Positions 54,488 to 63,925 of a stretch of 64,000 bases of DNA are shown here, piece by piece. The DNA comes from Phytohabitans flavus (GTDB lineage Bacteria > Actinomycetota > Actinomycetes > Mycobacteriales > Micromonosporaceae): assembly GCF_011764545.1 (NCBI RefSeq), contig NZ_AP022870.1, forward strand, positions 3,766,001-3,830,000, given 5' to 3'. Every line of letters starts with the position of its first letter. The stretch's first letter is position 1. The notes beneath the pieces are model-generated. The model saw nothing but the letters and a program-made list of their open reading frames with translations. It made no database searches and was not told the DNA's origin. A program made the position numbers and the translations under genes.

Positions 54488-56172
54488 TCAGGCCAGCAAC
54501 ATGTCGAGGAACGGATTCGTGAACACCCGGTGTGGGTCGAACATGTTCAACACATCGACGGCTTGGTCCCACGTAGGGTCCGGGCCCTGGCGGTACGAGT
54601 CGGGGACCGTGCCGGTGACGAAGGGTACGTCCGCCCACGCCGCCCCGGTCGTGTACCCCCAGCCCTTCGACCACTCGGCCCGCACCGCCGCGTACCCCTG
54701 GTAGGTCGCGAAGAAGAACTGCTCCATCTCGCGGTAGAAGGCGTGCGCGCCGGGCGCGGTCGGGAAGGTCAGGACGTCGAACCACACGACGACGTCCCAG
54801 TCCGGGTGGTCGGCGCGCGGCCGGGCGGCGGAGAGGGCCGGTGGCGCCGCACCGGGTACCCCACTGTCGGCGGCCCGGTCCACGCCGGCGACCCGGATCT
54901 CCACCTGCCCGGTGACCGGGTACAGGCCGCGCGCCTGGTACGCCGCCACCGAGCGCTCGTGGTACACGGCGAACTCGTGGATCACCCGCTGGATCGAGGC
55001 GCGGCTCGTGTGTACGGCGTACCCGTTCGCGGTCTCCCGCAGGGTGGTCGGCTTGACGTACAGCAGGAGGTTCTTCGATCGGCCCCACAGGTCGGCCGAG
55101 AGCGTGGCGGTGAGCCCGGTGGCCGCGACCGTGTACTGCAACTGCCCGAAGGTCGGTGTCAGCGCCCACTCCCCGGCCAGCAGCCGCTCGGCCAGGTCGG
55201 AGACCACCTCGGGCACGTTGTCGGAGAACGGGTAGTTGTACGGCGCGACGACCGGCCGGGACGTGAGCGGGCGCTGGGGGCTGACGCTCCACACCTTCAC
55301 CCACGGGTTGGTGGTGTTGGTGAACCAGATCGCCTCCACCCGCCCGCCCTGGTCGACGTACCGGGCGTACGTGCGGCCGGGCGAGCCGGGCGGCCCAAAG
55401 AGCTCCGCCGCCGGTACGTCCACATGGGACACGCAGCGCAGGTTGTTGTCGGCGCCGACCCGCAGCACCGCCTCGGTGACGAACGCCCGGCCCACATGGG
55501 TGAGCAGGGCCGTACCCAGAGGGTCGTCGCGGTTGAACGTGTTCAACACATAGCGGCCGGCTGATGGGTCCCAGACGACGGCGGTGAGCGACAGGATGAG
55601 GTTGCTGAGCGTGCCGTAGGTGTGCCCGGGGCGAGGGTCTCGCCGGCGGCGGCCACCGATGTGCCGTGGCCGTTGATCGCGAGCACACCGCCGACGCTGA
55701 GGTCGCCGGGCGCGGGCGTGTTGGTGACGCCGAGGCCGTTGGCCTCCAGGAACGCGAGCAGGTCGTCCATCGACGCGCCGGCTTCCACGCGCACCGAAGG
55801 CCCCGGCTCTACCCGCATCGCGGTCAGGTGGTGGGTGGTGTCGACCAGGAGCACCCGGTCGGCGGGGGCGGTCGCGGCGGTCACGGTGAGCGGCGCCCAC
55901 CCGTGCCGGTAGCCGCGCGGCCGCACCTTCCAGCCGGCGCCGTGTGCCCAGTTGACGACGGTGACAATCTCGGCGGCGGTACGCGGGACGCAGGTCCACA
56001 GGCTGGCGACGCGGATCTCGCCGGCCCAGTTCTCGTACACCTCGCGGTGCACGTCGATCCCGGACGGGAAGCCGGGCGGCGGGTCGTCCCGGAGTACGCC
56101 GGCGGGGAGCCAGGCGGCGCCAGCCGCGGCGGCGGACGCGCGGAGCAGGTCACGACGGGTCAGTTCGGCCAT
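54488..56172 (-). pseudogene. Tat-exported FAD oxidoreductase, cholesterol oxidase class II-like, one frameshift
   Basis: The first part has a twin-arginine signal (ELTRRDLLRASAAAAGAAWL), then YENWAGEIRVASLWTCVPRT and KVRPRGYRHGWAPLTV, whose histidine corresponds to the covalent-FAD site of Brevibacterium-type cholesterol oxidase BCO2, and VGGVLAINGHGTSV. The second frame carries TYGTLSNLILSLTAVVWDPS, the cholesterol-oxidase substrate-binding region and the C-terminal FDPHRVFTNPFLDMLL. One base missing near 55625-55631 (C/G run) separates them. Together they give about 562 residues. The sterol substrate is inferred from family only. Confidence 0.8.
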
Positions 56173-56335
56173 GATGGACAGTGTGGGCACGCGCCCATGC
56201 ACCCGCCGGGTGAGCGCCCGCTTCCGACCGGTTGGCGCTGTCTCGCAAAAGAGCGAGCGCGAGCGCCCGCCCGCGCTACGAACGCGGGAGCGGGCTCAGC
56301 GGGCCAGGCGCTGCGCGAGCCAGGTGAGCACGGCG

Positions 56336-57007
56336 CTACTGGGCCGCGAGCACGTCGACGACGAAGCGCAGCGGGCCGCCCGGGGCGCCTCCCTGCGGGT
56401 TGTCCCCATACGCCAGGTCGGCCGGGATGTCCAGCTGCACCCGGCTGCCCACCGTCACGCCGACAAGCCCCTGGTCCCAGCCCGGGATCACCTGACCGAC
56501 ACCGATCGGGAAGTTGACCGGCTGGCCACCCTTCCACGAGGCGTCGAACTCCTGCCCTTCGGCATAGGTGACACCGACGTAGTTGACGGTGATGGTCTGC
56601 CCGGCCTTGACCGCCGCGCCCTTGCCCGTGATGAGCGGAGTGACGACGAGCTTCGTGAGGGTCCCGCTGCCCGCCTTGACCTCCGGCTTCGTCTGGAGGG
56701 CCGGGTCGGCTCCCTCGGGAAGGGCGGGTGCCGGCGGCTGCGTGGCGGCCGGCTGCTCCGGCTCCGGCTCGGGCGCGGCGGCGGCGCTGGGGCTGGCCGT
56801 GGTGGTGAGGGCCGGGGCGCCGACCTGCTGGGCCTCGTCGCCACCGCGCGCGAAGAAGAAGACCGCGACCAGGACCGCGATGACGGCGAGACCGGCTCCG
56901 GCGCCCGCGAGCGCCTGGTTGCGCTTCTTCACCTGCTCGGCCCGTGCGGCGGCCGCCTTGGCGGCTGCCCGCCGCTCCTGCTTGGCCGTCCTCTGTTCCG
57001 CCACCAC
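56336..57007 (-). CDS. Membrane-anchored FKBP-type peptidyl-prolyl isomerase
   Basis: This 223-residue protein has a charged N-terminal tail (EQRTAKQERRAAAKAAAARA), one transmembrane helix near residue 45 (AGLAVIAVLVAVFFFA), an Ala/Pro/Glu linker and a C-terminal FKBP domain. The domain shows GQTITVNYVGVTYAEGQEFD, VIPGWDQGLVGVTVGSRVQL and IPADLAYGDNPQGG. It should fold proteins on the outside of the membrane. GTG 57007 is preceded by GGAGGAGG; GTG 57004 is one codon later. Confidence 0.88.
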   Translation of the reverse strand: MVAEQRTAKQERRAAAKAAAARAEQVKKRNQALAGAGAGLAVIAVLVAVFFFARGGDEAQQVGAPALTTTASPSAAAAPEPEPEQPAATQPPAPALPEGADPALQTKPEVKAGSGTLTKLVVTPLITGKGAAVKAGQTITVNYVGVTYAEGQEFDASWKGGQPVNFPIGVGQVIPGWDQGLVGVTVGSRVQLDIPADLAYGDNPQGGAPGGPLRFVVDVLAAQ

Positions 57008-57090
57008 GCCTCCTCCATCGGCAAGACTCCGACACCTTACCGGCATTACCTGAAGCGCTTATGTCGGGACCACGGGCGACGTGACGGGTG

Positions 57091-58067
57091 TCAGCGGGCG
57101 AGGACCCGCTCGTACACGGACTCCAGCTCGCGGACCGCCGCCTGCTGGTCGTAGCGGGCGATCTTCGACCGGCCGTCGCTGCGGGTGCCGGACTCCAGCA
57201 GCGGCGCGGACGCCTCGACAAGCGCCGCCACAAGCTCGGCATCCGACGGTGCGGACGGGAACGGGACGACGGCCGACGGGCTCACGCCGGCCAGGACCTC
57301 GCGGACGTCGCCCACGTCGACGCTGACGACCGGGAGGTCCATCGCCGCCGCTTCCTTGACGATCAGCGGGCCGCTCTCGGTGCCCTGCCGCGAGGTGACC
57401 AGCAGCAGGTCGGCGGCGGCGAACTTCGGCACCACGTCGGCGCGGACCTGGCCCGGGCCGGGCAGGATCAGCTCGCGGACCGGCAGCCCGCGCTCGCGCA
57501 GGCCGGCGAGTACCGCCGTGAAGATGTCGTAGCGCTTGACCGCGTTGTCCGGGGCGGCGCCGAAGAGGACCACGAGGTCGTCCGGCGTGAAGCCCAGCCG
57601 CGAGCGGGCGGCCGCGCGCTCCCCCGCCGAGAGCGGGGTGAAGAGGTCGAAGTCGATGCCGTTCGGCACCACCACGCCGGACGGATCACCGGCGGCCTCC
57701 ACGAGCCGGCGGGACGGGTACACGCGCACCGCTGGGCGGCCGGCGGTCAGCCTCGTGATGCGCGCCTGCCACGGCTCGTTGATGTCACTGCCGTACAGCG
57801 ACAGCACGCGCGGCACACCGGTGACGAGGCGGGACGAGAGCGAGGTGAGTCCATAGTGGACGTGGACCAGGTCGTAGCCACCGCTTCCCGCGCGGCGGCG
57901 TACCCGCGGCGCGGCGAGCAGGTAGTCGGCCTTCCCCGGGACTGCGCGACAACCTCCACGTCGACGTCGTGGCCGAGCTTGCGGAGACCCTCCACCTGCT
58001 CGGCCACGAACACGCCACGGAAGCTGCCCGGCGTCGGCCACAGGTTCGTGACAGCTAGCAGGCGCAT
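57091..58067 (-). pseudogene. Group 1 glycosyltransferase, one frameshift
   Basis: The start MRLLAVTNLWPTPGSFRGVF with EQVEGLRKLGHDVDVEVVAQ is in one frame. The remainder is in another: DLVHVHYGLTSLSSRL, VLSLYGSDINEP, VPNGIDFDLFTPL, and LLLVTSRQGTESGPLIVKEA with the E-x7-E-like donor motif. Adding one base in the C run 57934-57937 (coding GGGG) gives QSRGKADYLLAAP and about 325 residues of a GT4-type enzyme. It belongs to the surface-polysaccharide cluster. The acceptor and sugar are unknown. Confidence 0.82.
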
Positions 58068-58085
58068 ATCAGAAAGACGCGTATC

Positions 58086-59204
58086 TCAGAAGAAGGACTT
58101 CACCGCGGCGACGACGCGCTCGAGCTGCTCGTCGGTCAGCTCCGGGTAGATCGGCAGCGACAGGCACTCGTCCGCCCACGCCTCGGTCAGCGGCAGGTCA
58201 CCCCGCTTGTGCCCGAGCGACGCGTACGCCGGCTGGAGGTGCAGCGGCACCGGGTAGTGCACGCCGGCCCCGATCCCCTGCGCCTTCAGGTGGGCGAGCA
58301 GGTCGTCGCGGCGGGCGGTGCGCAGCAGCGCGTGGTGGAACACGCTGCGCCGGTCCGGGGTCGCGGGCGGGAACCAGAGGTCGCCGACGCCGGCCAGCGC
58401 CGCCTCGTACGCCGCCATCAGCGAGACGCGGCGCGCGTTGTCCGCGTCCAGCGTGGTCAGCTTCGCCGACAGGACGGCCGCCTGGAGGGTGTCCATGCGG
58501 TGCGCGTACCCGATGATCTCGTGCTCGTACTTCGTCTTGCGCCCGTGGTCGCGGAGCTGGCGCACGGCGGCGGCGAAGTCGTCGTCATTGGTGGTGATGG
58601 CGCCCGCGTCGCCGAAGGCGCCGAGGTTTTTGCCCGGGTAGAACGAGAAGCAGGCGGCGACGCCCCAGCCACCGGCCCGCACCACGCTGCCGTCGGCCTT
58701 GACCACGTCGGCGCCGTGCGACTGGGCCGCGTCCTCGATCAGCGGTACGCCCGCCGAGGCGGCCACCGCGGACAGCTGCTCCAGGTCGGCGGGGCGGCCG
58801 TGGATGTCGACCGGCAGCACCGCGCGTACCCCGTCGATGGCGTCCTTGAGCGCGACCGGGTCCATCGCGCCGGTCTGCGGGTCGATCTCGACGAACCGCG
58901 GCGTCGCGCCCAGCCAGGTGATCGGCTCGGACGACGCGATGAACGTGTGCGACGGCACCGCCACCACGTCGCCGGGGCCGACGCCCACGGCGGCGAGCGC
59001 CAGGTGCAGCGCGGCCGTGCCGGAGCCGACGCCGATCGCGTGCTTGGTGCCGCAGAACTCCGCGAACTGCGCCTCGAAGGCCTTCATCTGCGGGCCCTGG
59101 ATGAACGCCGTGCTCTCCACGACCTCGCGCATGCCGGCGTCGATCGCCTCCTTGTGGCGCAGGTAGGAGGCCTTGACGTCGACGAGCGGTACTGCGGTGG
59201 TCAT
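58086..59204 (-). CDS. DegT/DnrJ/EryC1/StrS aminotransferase (WbpE/WlbC-like)
   Basis: This 372-residue PLP-dependent sugar aminotransferase has the N-terminal VPLVDVKASYLRHKEAID, GVGSGTAALHLALAAVG, the PLP lysine in SFYPGKNLGAFGDAGAI and HYPVPLHLQPAY near the C-terminus. It is next to an acetyltransferase and a Gfo/Idh/MocA dehydrogenase, the same trio that converts UDP-GlcNAcA to a 3-acetamido sugar in Pseudomonas (WbpB, WbpE, WbpD). That pathway is inferred from gene content. Confidence 0.9.
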   Translation of the reverse strand: MTTAVPLVDVKASYLRHKEAIDAGMREVVESTAFIQGPQMKAFEAQFAEFCGTKHAIGVGSGTAALHLALAAVGVGPGDVVAVPSHTFIASSEPITWLGATPRFVEIDPQTGAMDPVALKDAIDGVRAVLPVDIHGRPADLEQLSAVAASAGVPLIEDAAQSHGADVVKADGSVVRAGGWGVAACFSFYPGKNLGAFGDAGAITTNDDDFAAAVRQLRDHGRKTKYEHEIIGYAHRMDTLQAAVLSAKLTTLDADNARRVSLMAAYEAALAGVGDLWFPPATPDRRSVFHHALLRTARRDDLLAHLKAQGIGAGVHYPVPLHLQPAYASLGHKRGDLPLTEAWADECLSLPIYPELTDEQLERVVAAVKSFF

Positions 59205-59206
59205 CG

Positions 59207-59868
59207 TTACTCCGATGGCGATGGGGGGTACGGGGGACAGGTGGGTAAGGCCGGTGGTCGAGCCCGGCCGGGCAGAGCAGGTCGTCGATGGTCTTCACCT
59301 GCCGGCCGGCATTGCCGATCACGACCGCGCCGGGGGCGACGTCCTTGGTGACGACCGCGCCGGCGCCGATGAGGGCGCGCTCGCCGATGCGTACACCGGG
59401 CAGGATCGTGACGTTGGCGCCGATGCGCGCGGCGCGTCCGATGTGGACGCCCTTGATGCACTTGGACACGTCGGGACAGCGCGGGAACGGCGCGTTGGTG
59501 AGCGTCACCCGCGGGCCGAGCCACGCGTCGTCCTCCAGCACGGAGAACTCGGGCACGAAGCAGTGCGAGTGCACGCGTACCCGGTCTCCGATGTGGACGG
59601 TGTGCTCCACGACGGACAGCGAGCCGACCGAGACGTCGTCGCCGACCGTCGTGTGCTCGCGGACCAGCACGTGGTGGCCGGTCTGGAACTTCGCGCCGGC
59701 GGTGACGCCGGCGTACACGACGGTGTGGCTGCGCAGCTTGGTGCCGTCGCCGAAGGACGTCTTCGCGCCTTCCGGGCCGGACCGGCCGACGATGCAGAAC
59801 TCCTCGACGGTCGAACCCTCGCCGAGCACCACACCCTCGGCGATCACAGCGAGCGGACTAACGGTCAC
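59207..59868 (-). CDS. Left-handed beta-helix acetyltransferase (WbpD/WlbB-like), probable frameshift in the last codons
   Basis: This protein of about 220 residues consists of hexapeptide repeats: SPLAVIAEGVVLGEGSTV, GVTAGAKFQTGHHVLV, VHIGDRVRVHSHCFVPEF, VHIGRAARIGANVTILPGVR and GAGAVVTKDVAPGAVVIGNA. It resembles UDP-sugar N-acetyltransferases. GTG 59868 has GAGG upstream; TTG 59877 is also in frame. The reading frame has no stop until deep inside the aminotransferase gene. One base added in the G run 59232-59236 gives a normal end (PYPPSPSE, stop at 59207), so a single-base deletion is likely here. Confidence 0.85.
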
Positions 59869-60880
59869 CGGCCTCAACCTTCACCTGGGTGCCGCCGGCC
59901 CGCAGCGAGGCGTCGACAGCCTCGAGCACGGCCACGACGTCGACCCCGTTCCACCCGTCGGTGCGCGGGCGGGTACCGGTGTCGGCGCACTCCAGGAAGT
60001 GCCGCAGCTCCACGCCGAGCGGCTCGGCCTTGTCCAGCTCGGGGACGGTGACGACGCCGTCGCGCAGCCGGTACTGCCAGGCGCCGTACTCGTCCTCGAA
60101 CACCTTGTCGGCGCCCTTGTCGTAGACCCGCAGCTTGGCTTCGGCGTCCATGTCGTCGTACACGAGCATCTGCTTGCTGCCCACGACGGTGGTCTTGCGG
60201 GTCTTCGACGGGTCGAGCCAGCTCACGTGCATGTGCGCGAGCACGCCACCAGGATAACCGACAGTGACGAATGCCACATCCTCGACGTCCTTGTTGAGGT
60301 AGCGCGCGCCCTCGGCGGCGGCCCACTCGGGGCGCTGCCCGACGAGGAAGTTGGCGATCGAGACGTCGTGCGGGCCGATCGACCAGAACGCGTTGATGTC
60401 GCTCTGGATGCGTCCCAGGTTGAGCCGCTGCGAGTGCAGGTAGAGCAGGTCGCCGAAGGCGTCGCCGTCGACGAGCTCCTTCATCTTGAGCACGGCCGGC
60501 ACGTACTCGAAGGTGTGGCCGACCATCAGCACGAGGTCGCGCTCGTCGGCGAGGCGGGCGAGCCCGACCGCGTCCGCGCTGGAGAGCGCGAGCGGCTTTT
60601 CCACCAGGACGTGCTTTCCGGCCTCCAGCAGCCGGCGGGTGATCGGCGCGTGCGTGGCCGCCGGGGTGGCGACGACCGCCAGGCCCACCTCGGGGTCGTC
60701 GAGCACGGCGGCCAGGTCGTCGGTAACGGTCACCTTCGGGTACAGCCCGGCCGCCTTCGCACCCCGCTCAGGGGAGAGCTCGACCAGGTAGCGCCACCTG
60801 TCGCCGGCGTGGGCCTGCAGGTTGCGGGCCAGGTTGGGGCCCCAGTATCCGAAGCCGACCAGTGCGACGGCATCACTCAC
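59858..60880 (-). CDS. Gfo/Idh/MocA-family sugar dehydrogenase (WbpB-like)
   Basis: This 340-residue NAD(P)-dependent oxidoreductase has the N-terminal VALVGFGYWGPNLARNL, VVATPAATHAPITRRLLEAG, the catalytic-type EKP motif in GKHVLVEKPLALS and WSIGPHDVSIANFLVG with the conserved histidine. It probably makes a 3-keto nucleotide sugar for the aminotransferase. GTG 60880 overlaps the 3' end of the ligase-like gene by eight bases, and its stop overlaps the acetyltransferase start. Confidence 0.9.
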   Translation of the reverse strand: MSDAVALVGFGYWGPNLARNLQAHAGDRWRYLVELSPERGAKAAGLYPKVTVTDDLAAVLDDPEVGLAVVATPAATHAPITRRLLEAGKHVLVEKPLALSSADAVGLARLADERDLVLMVGHTFEYVPAVLKMKELVDGDAFGDLLYLHSQRLNLGRIQSDINAFWSIGPHDVSIANFLVGQRPEWAAAEGARYLNKDVEDVAFVTVGYPGGVLAHMHVSWLDPSKTRKTTVVGSKQMLVYDDMDAEAKLRVYDKGADKVFEDEYGAWQYRLRDGVVTVPELDKAEPLGVELRHFLECADTGTRPRTDGWNGVDVVAVLEAVDASLRAGGTQVKVEAGDR

Positions 60881-62402
60881 GTTCCTCGGTCCTCTCGGGC
60901 GTCACCGTTAATCCCGAAGACACTAGCGTGCCACGCCGCCACCACACCCAGGCCAGGCCGAGGATGGTGAAGAGCTGTGCCGGGAAGAGCGGATCCTCCA
61001 GCGAGGGAGCGAGGCAGGCGACGAGGATCGCGAACATCATCGCGGCCGGCGCCCACCAGCCGAACGGATGGACCGCGAGACCGCGTCGCCACACGGCGCG
61101 CACGATGGGTGCGATGAGCAGGAAGAGCCAGACGAGGTACGCGAGCGCGCCGAGCGCGCCGGTCTCCACGAGCAGGTGCAGCCAGAAGGAGTCGACCTGC
61201 TTCTCGTTCGAGCCGTAGAGGCGGAAGCCCTCGGGGCCGAAGCGGGTGTCCTGGTACCAGAGCGGGTCGTGCTCGTACGCCACGATGCCGCCGAACTGGC
61301 CCACGCCGTACCCGAGCACCGGCCGCTTGAGCCACAGCTCGACGCCCTGCTGGGCGTAGAGCACGCGCACCTCGCGCTCGGGAATCTTCTCCCGGTCGTC
61401 GGCGCAGTCGGTCCGGGTCTCGACACAGGCGTCGTCCGACTCGGCGCCGCTGGGCAGGTTGAACGCGCTCGCCACACCGGCCAGGCGGCGGGCCAGCTCG
61501 GACCTGTTCTCCGGGCTGACCGCGAGCTGGGCGGCGGCGAAGCCGAGCACGATCGTGCACGTGATCGCGGCGGCGGCCCACTTGCCACGGCGCAGGACGC
61601 AGATCACCACGACGCCGGCGACGAAGCCGATCGTGGACTCGCGGGACTGCGTCGCGGAGAGCGCGATCGCGAGCGCCACGAACGCGGCCCACCACTTCCA
61701 GTGCACCTTCGTGCGGGAGGCCATGTACGCGAAGATGCCGAGCATCGTGAGCGCGAGCAGGTGGCCGAGGTGGTTCGGGTGGTCCAGCAGCGCGTGCGCC
61801 CGGTTGATCAGGGCCCACGTCATGTTGATCCAGCCGAGGTTCTGGTACGAGGTCGGGCCGGCCAGGGTCTGCCAGATCGCGATCAGCGCGTTGAGGCCGA
61901 CGATGACGCCGACGACGGTCAGCACCCGGCGCACCGACTTACGGCCCGGGTCGGCGGCCCGCCAGGCGTAGAAAACGATCACACCGCGCAGGTACACCCA
62001 ACCGGCCTCGCCGATCAGCCCGACGGGCGAGTCGCCGAACAGGCCGGCGAGCACGAACACCACACCGAGCACGACGACCGCGATGTCCGCCGGCGTACGG
62101 AAGTCACGCCACCGCCGATCGACCGCGATTTTTATCGCGGTGAGGGCGAGGATGAGGAAGTAGAGGCCGTTCTTGACGTCCTTCGGCCAGTCGGGTCCGT
62201 CGGGCAGCAGGTTGCCCTTGTCGTCCTCCACGGGCGTGGAGAGGAGCACCTGGATCCAGGTCTCGAAGAGCACCCAGACCAGCAGCGCGCCGAGCAACGC
62301 GACAAGTGCGACACCGAGCCAGCGGCCCAGACGACCGGTCTGGTCCGTGCGGGGAACCGTGCCCTCCGCGGCCAGCTCTGTCCGCGGTTGTGTAGAAAGC
62401 AT
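60873..62402 (-). CDS. O-antigen ligase/Wzy-like membrane protein
   Basis: This 509-residue protein has about 11-12 hydrophobic segments and the large extracytoplasmic loop typical of the Wzy_C/O-antigen ligase family (VEDDKGNLLPDG early; YEHDPLWYQDTRFGPEGF before the final helices). It contains ATQSRESTIGFVAG, close to the family's QSRG-type motif. It likely polymerises or ligates surface glycan units. ATG 62402 (MLSTQPRTELAAEG) is chosen; an open extension to 62465 overlaps the flippase gene. Confidence 0.82.
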   Translation of the reverse strand: MLSTQPRTELAAEGTVPRTDQTGRLGRWLGVALVALLGALLVWVLFETWIQVLLSTPVEDDKGNLLPDGPDWPKDVKNGLYFLILALTAIKIAVDRRWRDFRTPADIAVVVLGVVFVLAGLFGDSPVGLIGEAGWVYLRGVIVFYAWRAADPGRKSVRRVLTVVGVIVGLNALIAIWQTLAGPTSYQNLGWINMTWALINRAHALLDHPNHLGHLLALTMLGIFAYMASRTKVHWKWWAAFVALAIALSATQSRESTIGFVAGVVVICVLRRGKWAAAAITCTIVLGFAAAQLAVSPENRSELARRLAGVASAFNLPSGAESDDACVETRTDCADDREKIPEREVRVLYAQQGVELWLKRPVLGYGVGQFGGIVAYEHDPLWYQDTRFGPEGFRLYGSNEKQVDSFWLHLLVETGALGALAYLVWLFLLIAPIVRAVWRRGLAVHPFGWWAPAAMMFAILVACLAPSLEDPLFPAQLFTILGLAWVWWRRGTLVSSGLTVTPERTEERE

Positions 62403-62446
62403 CTTTGCCCCGTCATCCGTCCCGTGCCGTACCGCGCCGCGCGCCA

Positions 62447-63925
62447 CTACACCCTCCGTCCCCAACGAGTTGGTGAACCCCCGGCCACCTTAAGCCGTCC
62501 GCCAACGGAAGCGTCGCGCAGTGTGCGGATCTGACCGCGAAGCAACAAGACCCCGATGATCAGGGCGAACGCCGCTGAAGCGAGGCGCGCGCCTGTACTG
62601 AGCCACGGATCAGCCACGGACGCGGCGACAAGAATCAGCGTCACGAAACCGGCCGCTAACCCGACAGGGGCGAGCCATGACATGCGATGCAGTCGCCAAG
62701 CCGTGACGACAGGACCACCGGCTGTCACCGCCGTACCGCACAGGTACCCGAGGCCGACACCTGTCGCGCCGAGCGGCCCACCGAGCGCCGCGACAACGGC
62801 CAGACCGGCGATGAGACCGGCGACCGCGGAAAGCACCGGTACGCGTACGTGCGCCCCGCTGGAAAGCGCGTTGACGGACGGCACGGCGACCACCGCGAGG
62901 TACGTCGCCGCGAGCATCAGCCGCAGCACGGGCGCGCCGTCCGCGTACTCCGAGCCGCCGAAGACGGTCAGGATCTCGGGTGCGATGAGCAGCGCGACGG
63001 CGAAGAGCGGTGCGAGCACGACAAGCAGCCCGCGCGTGGAGATGTCGGCCTGCCGCCGTACGTCGGCCATGTCACCGGCGCCGTGCGCGCGGGCCATGGA
63101 CGGGAAGAGCACGATGCCGAGCGCGCGGGGCAGGAAGTACGCGGGCGCGATGAGCGTGACCGCGGCCGCGAAGTACGCGACTTCCTGGCGGCTGGCGAAG
63201 TGGTTGGCGAGCAGCTGGGTACCTTGCAGGAAGCCCTGCGAACAGAGCGTGCCGATGCACGCGAGCGCGACGAATATGGTGATTTCGCGGGTGGCGGTGA
63301 ATCGCTCTTTCGGCCCCTTCGTCAACGGCCGCACCCGCCACCACGCACCGAGTGTGAAGAGTGTGTAACCCGCCGCGAGCGGCAGCAAATACACCGTCCA
63401 GCCCGCGAGCACCACAAGCACCGTCGCCGCCAGCGCGAGGCCGGAGCAGGCCAGCTCCAGCCTCGTGTACGCGGGGACGAGCCCGAACCCGTACAGCACC
63501 GACTTCTGCACGGAGTACGCGGAGAACGCACAGCACAGCGCCGCCACCTGGAACGTGTCCACCCAGCCGAGGTCGAAGACCGCCGCGGCACCGAAGGCCG
63601 CACCGAGGCTGATCGGTACCGCCCCGGCCCAGCCGATGCGGACCAGCAGCCGGTGCACGCCCCGCGCCGCGGCCGCGTCGCCCCGCCCCTGCTCGAACGG
63701 GATGAACTTGGACGCCGCGCTCGCCACCCCGGCGGGCAGCAGCAGGCTACCGATGGTGGTGATGGCGATGAGCGTGCCGACGAGGCCGTACGTCCGCTGG
63801 TCTGTGGCCCGGCTGACCATGGCACCGTGCAGGAGCCGGGTCAGGCCGAGCGCGACAAGTCCCGCCATGGACAGCAGCCCCGCACGGACGATGCCGGGGC
63901 GCGGCGGGGCGGGTGTCTCAACCAC
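62447..63925 (-). CDS. Polysaccharide flippase (Wzx/MATE-like)
   Basis: This 492-residue membrane protein has about 12-14 hydrophobic helices and MVSRATDQRTYGLVGTLIA near the N-terminus, as in polysaccharide biosynthesis protein/Wzx exporters. It moves lipid-linked glycan units across the membrane. The GTG at 63925 (VVETPAPPRPG) overlaps the stop of an upstream gene by eight bases. It ends with a basic tail GGSPTRWGRRV. Confidence 0.85.
   Translation of the reverse strand: MVETPAPPRPGIVRAGLLSMAGLVALGLTRLLHGAMVSRATDQRTYGLVGTLIAITTIGSLLLPAGVASAASKFIPFEQGRGDAAAARGVHRLLVRIGWAGAVPISLGAAFGAAAVFDLGWVDTFQVAALCCAFSAYSVQKSVLYGFGLVPAYTRLELACSGLALAATVLVVLAGWTVYLLPLAAGYTLFTLGAWWRVRPLTKGPKERFTATREITIFVALACIGTLCSQGFLQGTQLLANHFASRQEVAYFAAAVTLIAPAYFLPRALGIVLFPSMARAHGAGDMADVRRQADISTRGLLVVLAPLFAVALLIAPEILTVFGGSEYADGAPVLRLMLAATYLAVVAVPSVNALSSGAHVRVPVLSAVAGLIAGLAVVAALGGPLGATGVGLGYLCGTAVTAGGPVVTAWRLHRMSWLAPVGLAAGFVTLILVAASVADPWLSTGARLASAAFALIIGVLLLRGQIRTLRDASVGGRLKVAGGSPTRWGRRV

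Noticed and set aside
58585..59207. Acetyltransferase extended by about 200 residues into the aminotransferase gene
   Set aside because: The extension is the out-of-frame aminotransferase sequence; a missing base in a G run explains the lost stop codon.
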